Assembly: GCA_964609385.1 (NCBI GenBank)
Contig: CAZSSM010000161.1
Location: forward strand, 1-7,694
DNA length: 7,694 nucleotides
Reading direction: 5' to 3'
From: CAZSSM01 sp964609385
GTDB lineage: Bacteria; Planctomycetota; Planctomycetia; Isosphaerales; Isosphaeraceae
The translations under genes were made by a program, and so were the position numbers. Numbering within the stretch: the first letter of the stretch is position 1; each line of letters begins with the position of its first letter. Below are positions 7,277 through 7,694 of this stretch, in pieces. Under the pieces are notes generated by a model. The model was not told the origin of the DNA. It ran no database searches and saw only the letters and a program-made list of their open reading frames with translations.

Positions 7277-7345
7277 ACGGGGGCCGACTGCTATACGGGG
7301 CGTCTTCTCACAGTCGAGCTGTTGGTGGAGTTCGGAGCTACGCAG

Positions 7346-7375
7346 TTGGGGTTCTCGGGATACGAAAGCCCCCAA
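7346..7375. repeat. Inverted repeat TTGGGG...CCCCAA
   Basis: TTGGGG (7346-7351) and CCCCAA (7370-7375) are exact reverse complements around an 18-nt loop. The loop can extend the stem by TTC/GAA after a 3-nt bulge. No T-run follows on either strand. It continues the stem-loop-rich stretch to its left. Confidence 0.35.
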
Positions 7376-7522
7376 ATTCGCGTTACCAAGGTGCATATAG
7401 ATTGCCCAGCATCTCAGAATTTGGGACTAATCCTATGTTCGTTCGTCAACTAACTGCGTCACTTCTTGGAAACAACGAATGGCTACTGAACTGGCTGGTC
7501 GTCCCAGTCCTTAACAGATAGA

Positions 7523-7542
7523 CGTCCGAGATGGATCGGACG
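7523..7542 (-). terminator. Possible terminator of the upstream epimerase gene
   Basis: CGTCCGA (7523-7529) and TCGGACG (7536-7542) form a perfect 7-bp stem with a 6-nt loop. On the minus strand it lies 60 nt after the epimerase stop codon and is followed by TCTATCTGTT, which is T-rich but not a real T-run. A weak intrinsic terminator is the simplest reading. It would separate the right-hand epimerase transcript from the 2.1-kb non-coding region. Confidence 0.4.
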
Positions 7543-7602
7543 GCGTTCGAGAGGTTTGAGCACGGAGCGCTTTGGGGAAGTTGGGGCACCAGTCGGCTCA
7601 AC

Positions 7603-7694
7603 TCAGCGTGTGTTGAGGGCCATCATGGCCTCGATGGTATGTCGGAGGCCGTCCTCGAACGCGACCAACGACCCCGGCTCCAAGCCCAGCCATT
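7603..7694 (-). CDS. NAD-dependent sugar epimerase/dehydratase, C-terminal fragment
   Basis: The last 29 codons plus TGA enter from the right edge. They read WLGLEPGSLVAFEDGLRHTI, then EAMMALNTR. This resembles the conserved end of extended SDR sugar enzymes (LGWxPxxSLEEGLRxTIxW), which closes UDP-glucuronate decarboxylases, dTDP-glucose 4,6-dehydratases and related epimerases. The fragment lacks the catalytic YxxxK and the cofactor site, so the enzyme cannot be named. It is on the same strand as the rest of the cluster but about 2.1 kb upstream of the TPR gene, so it probably ends a separate transcript. With the N-terminal fragment at the left edge, it means two SDR sugar enzymes bracket the TPR and NusG-like genes. 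Confidence 0.68.
   Translation of the reverse strand, partial: WLGLEPGSLVAFEDGLRHTIEAMMALNTR

Larger units (their letters stand above)
5464..7602. other. Long region without a supportable gene (about 2.1 kb)
   Basis: Open frames exist on both strands, but none gives a recognisable domain, a good ribosome binding site or protein-like composition. They are rich in Arg, Pro, Ser and Gly, as expected of random GC-rich DNA. The first 120 bp next to the TPR promoter (5521-5640) are only about one third GC by hand count, against roughly 70% in a sampled stretch of the TPR gene. From about 5770 to 7100 I see only scattered small inverted repeats. From about 7120 to 7375 stem-loops are dense. The region may be a long untranslated leader, decayed former genes, or a site of insertions and deletions between two cluster segments. 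Confidence 0.6.

Noticed and set aside
6901..7521. Overlapping plus-strand open frames (6901-7242, 7139-7453, 7270-7521)
   Set aside because: Mutually overlapping in different frames, no domain, and they cover the stem-loop-rich stretch.

Overview
The window looks like part of a polysaccharide (EPS/capsule-type) gene cluster from a high-GC bacterium. All recognisable genes lie on the minus strand, so transcription runs from right to left. A planctomycete is my best guess, from the very large membrane-anchored TPR protein next to a NusG-like antiterminator carrying N- and C-terminal extensions. That assignment is inference: no ribosomal or other marker gene is present.

Layout from right to left, in the direction of transcription. 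(1) 7694-7603: the C-terminal end of a sugar-nucleotide SDR epimerase/dehydratase. A weak terminator-like hairpin follows at 7542-7523. (2) 7602-5464: about 2.1 kb with no gene I can support. Its distal part (about 7120-7375) is unusually rich in short stem-loops. Its proximal part (about 5520-5765) is AT-rich and holds a candidate promoter with repeated GAAAT elements and inverted repeats just upstream. (3) 5463-1033: a 1476-residue membrane-anchored TPR protein. (4) 994-254: a 246-residue NusG/RfaH/UpxY-type transcription factor, 38 nt after the TPR gene and with a strong ribosome binding site. (5) 253-65: a 189-nt spacer that opens with an all-GC hairpin and holds a 21-bp-spaced direct repeat. 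(6) 64-1: the N-terminal 21 codons of a second SDR sugar epimerase, starting at GTG.

How the genes may work together (inference). The TPR protein would be an envelope-anchored scaffold for polysaccharide assembly or export. The NusG paralogue would be a processive antiterminator for the long sugar-biosynthesis operon that encodes it. The epimerases would supply nucleotide sugars. The most interesting parts are the non-coding ones: the hairpin-bearing spacer directly after the antiterminator gene, the 2.1-kb region with its AT-rich promoter zone, and the run of stem-loops near its far end. I see no tRNA, rRNA, CRISPR array or intact transposase.
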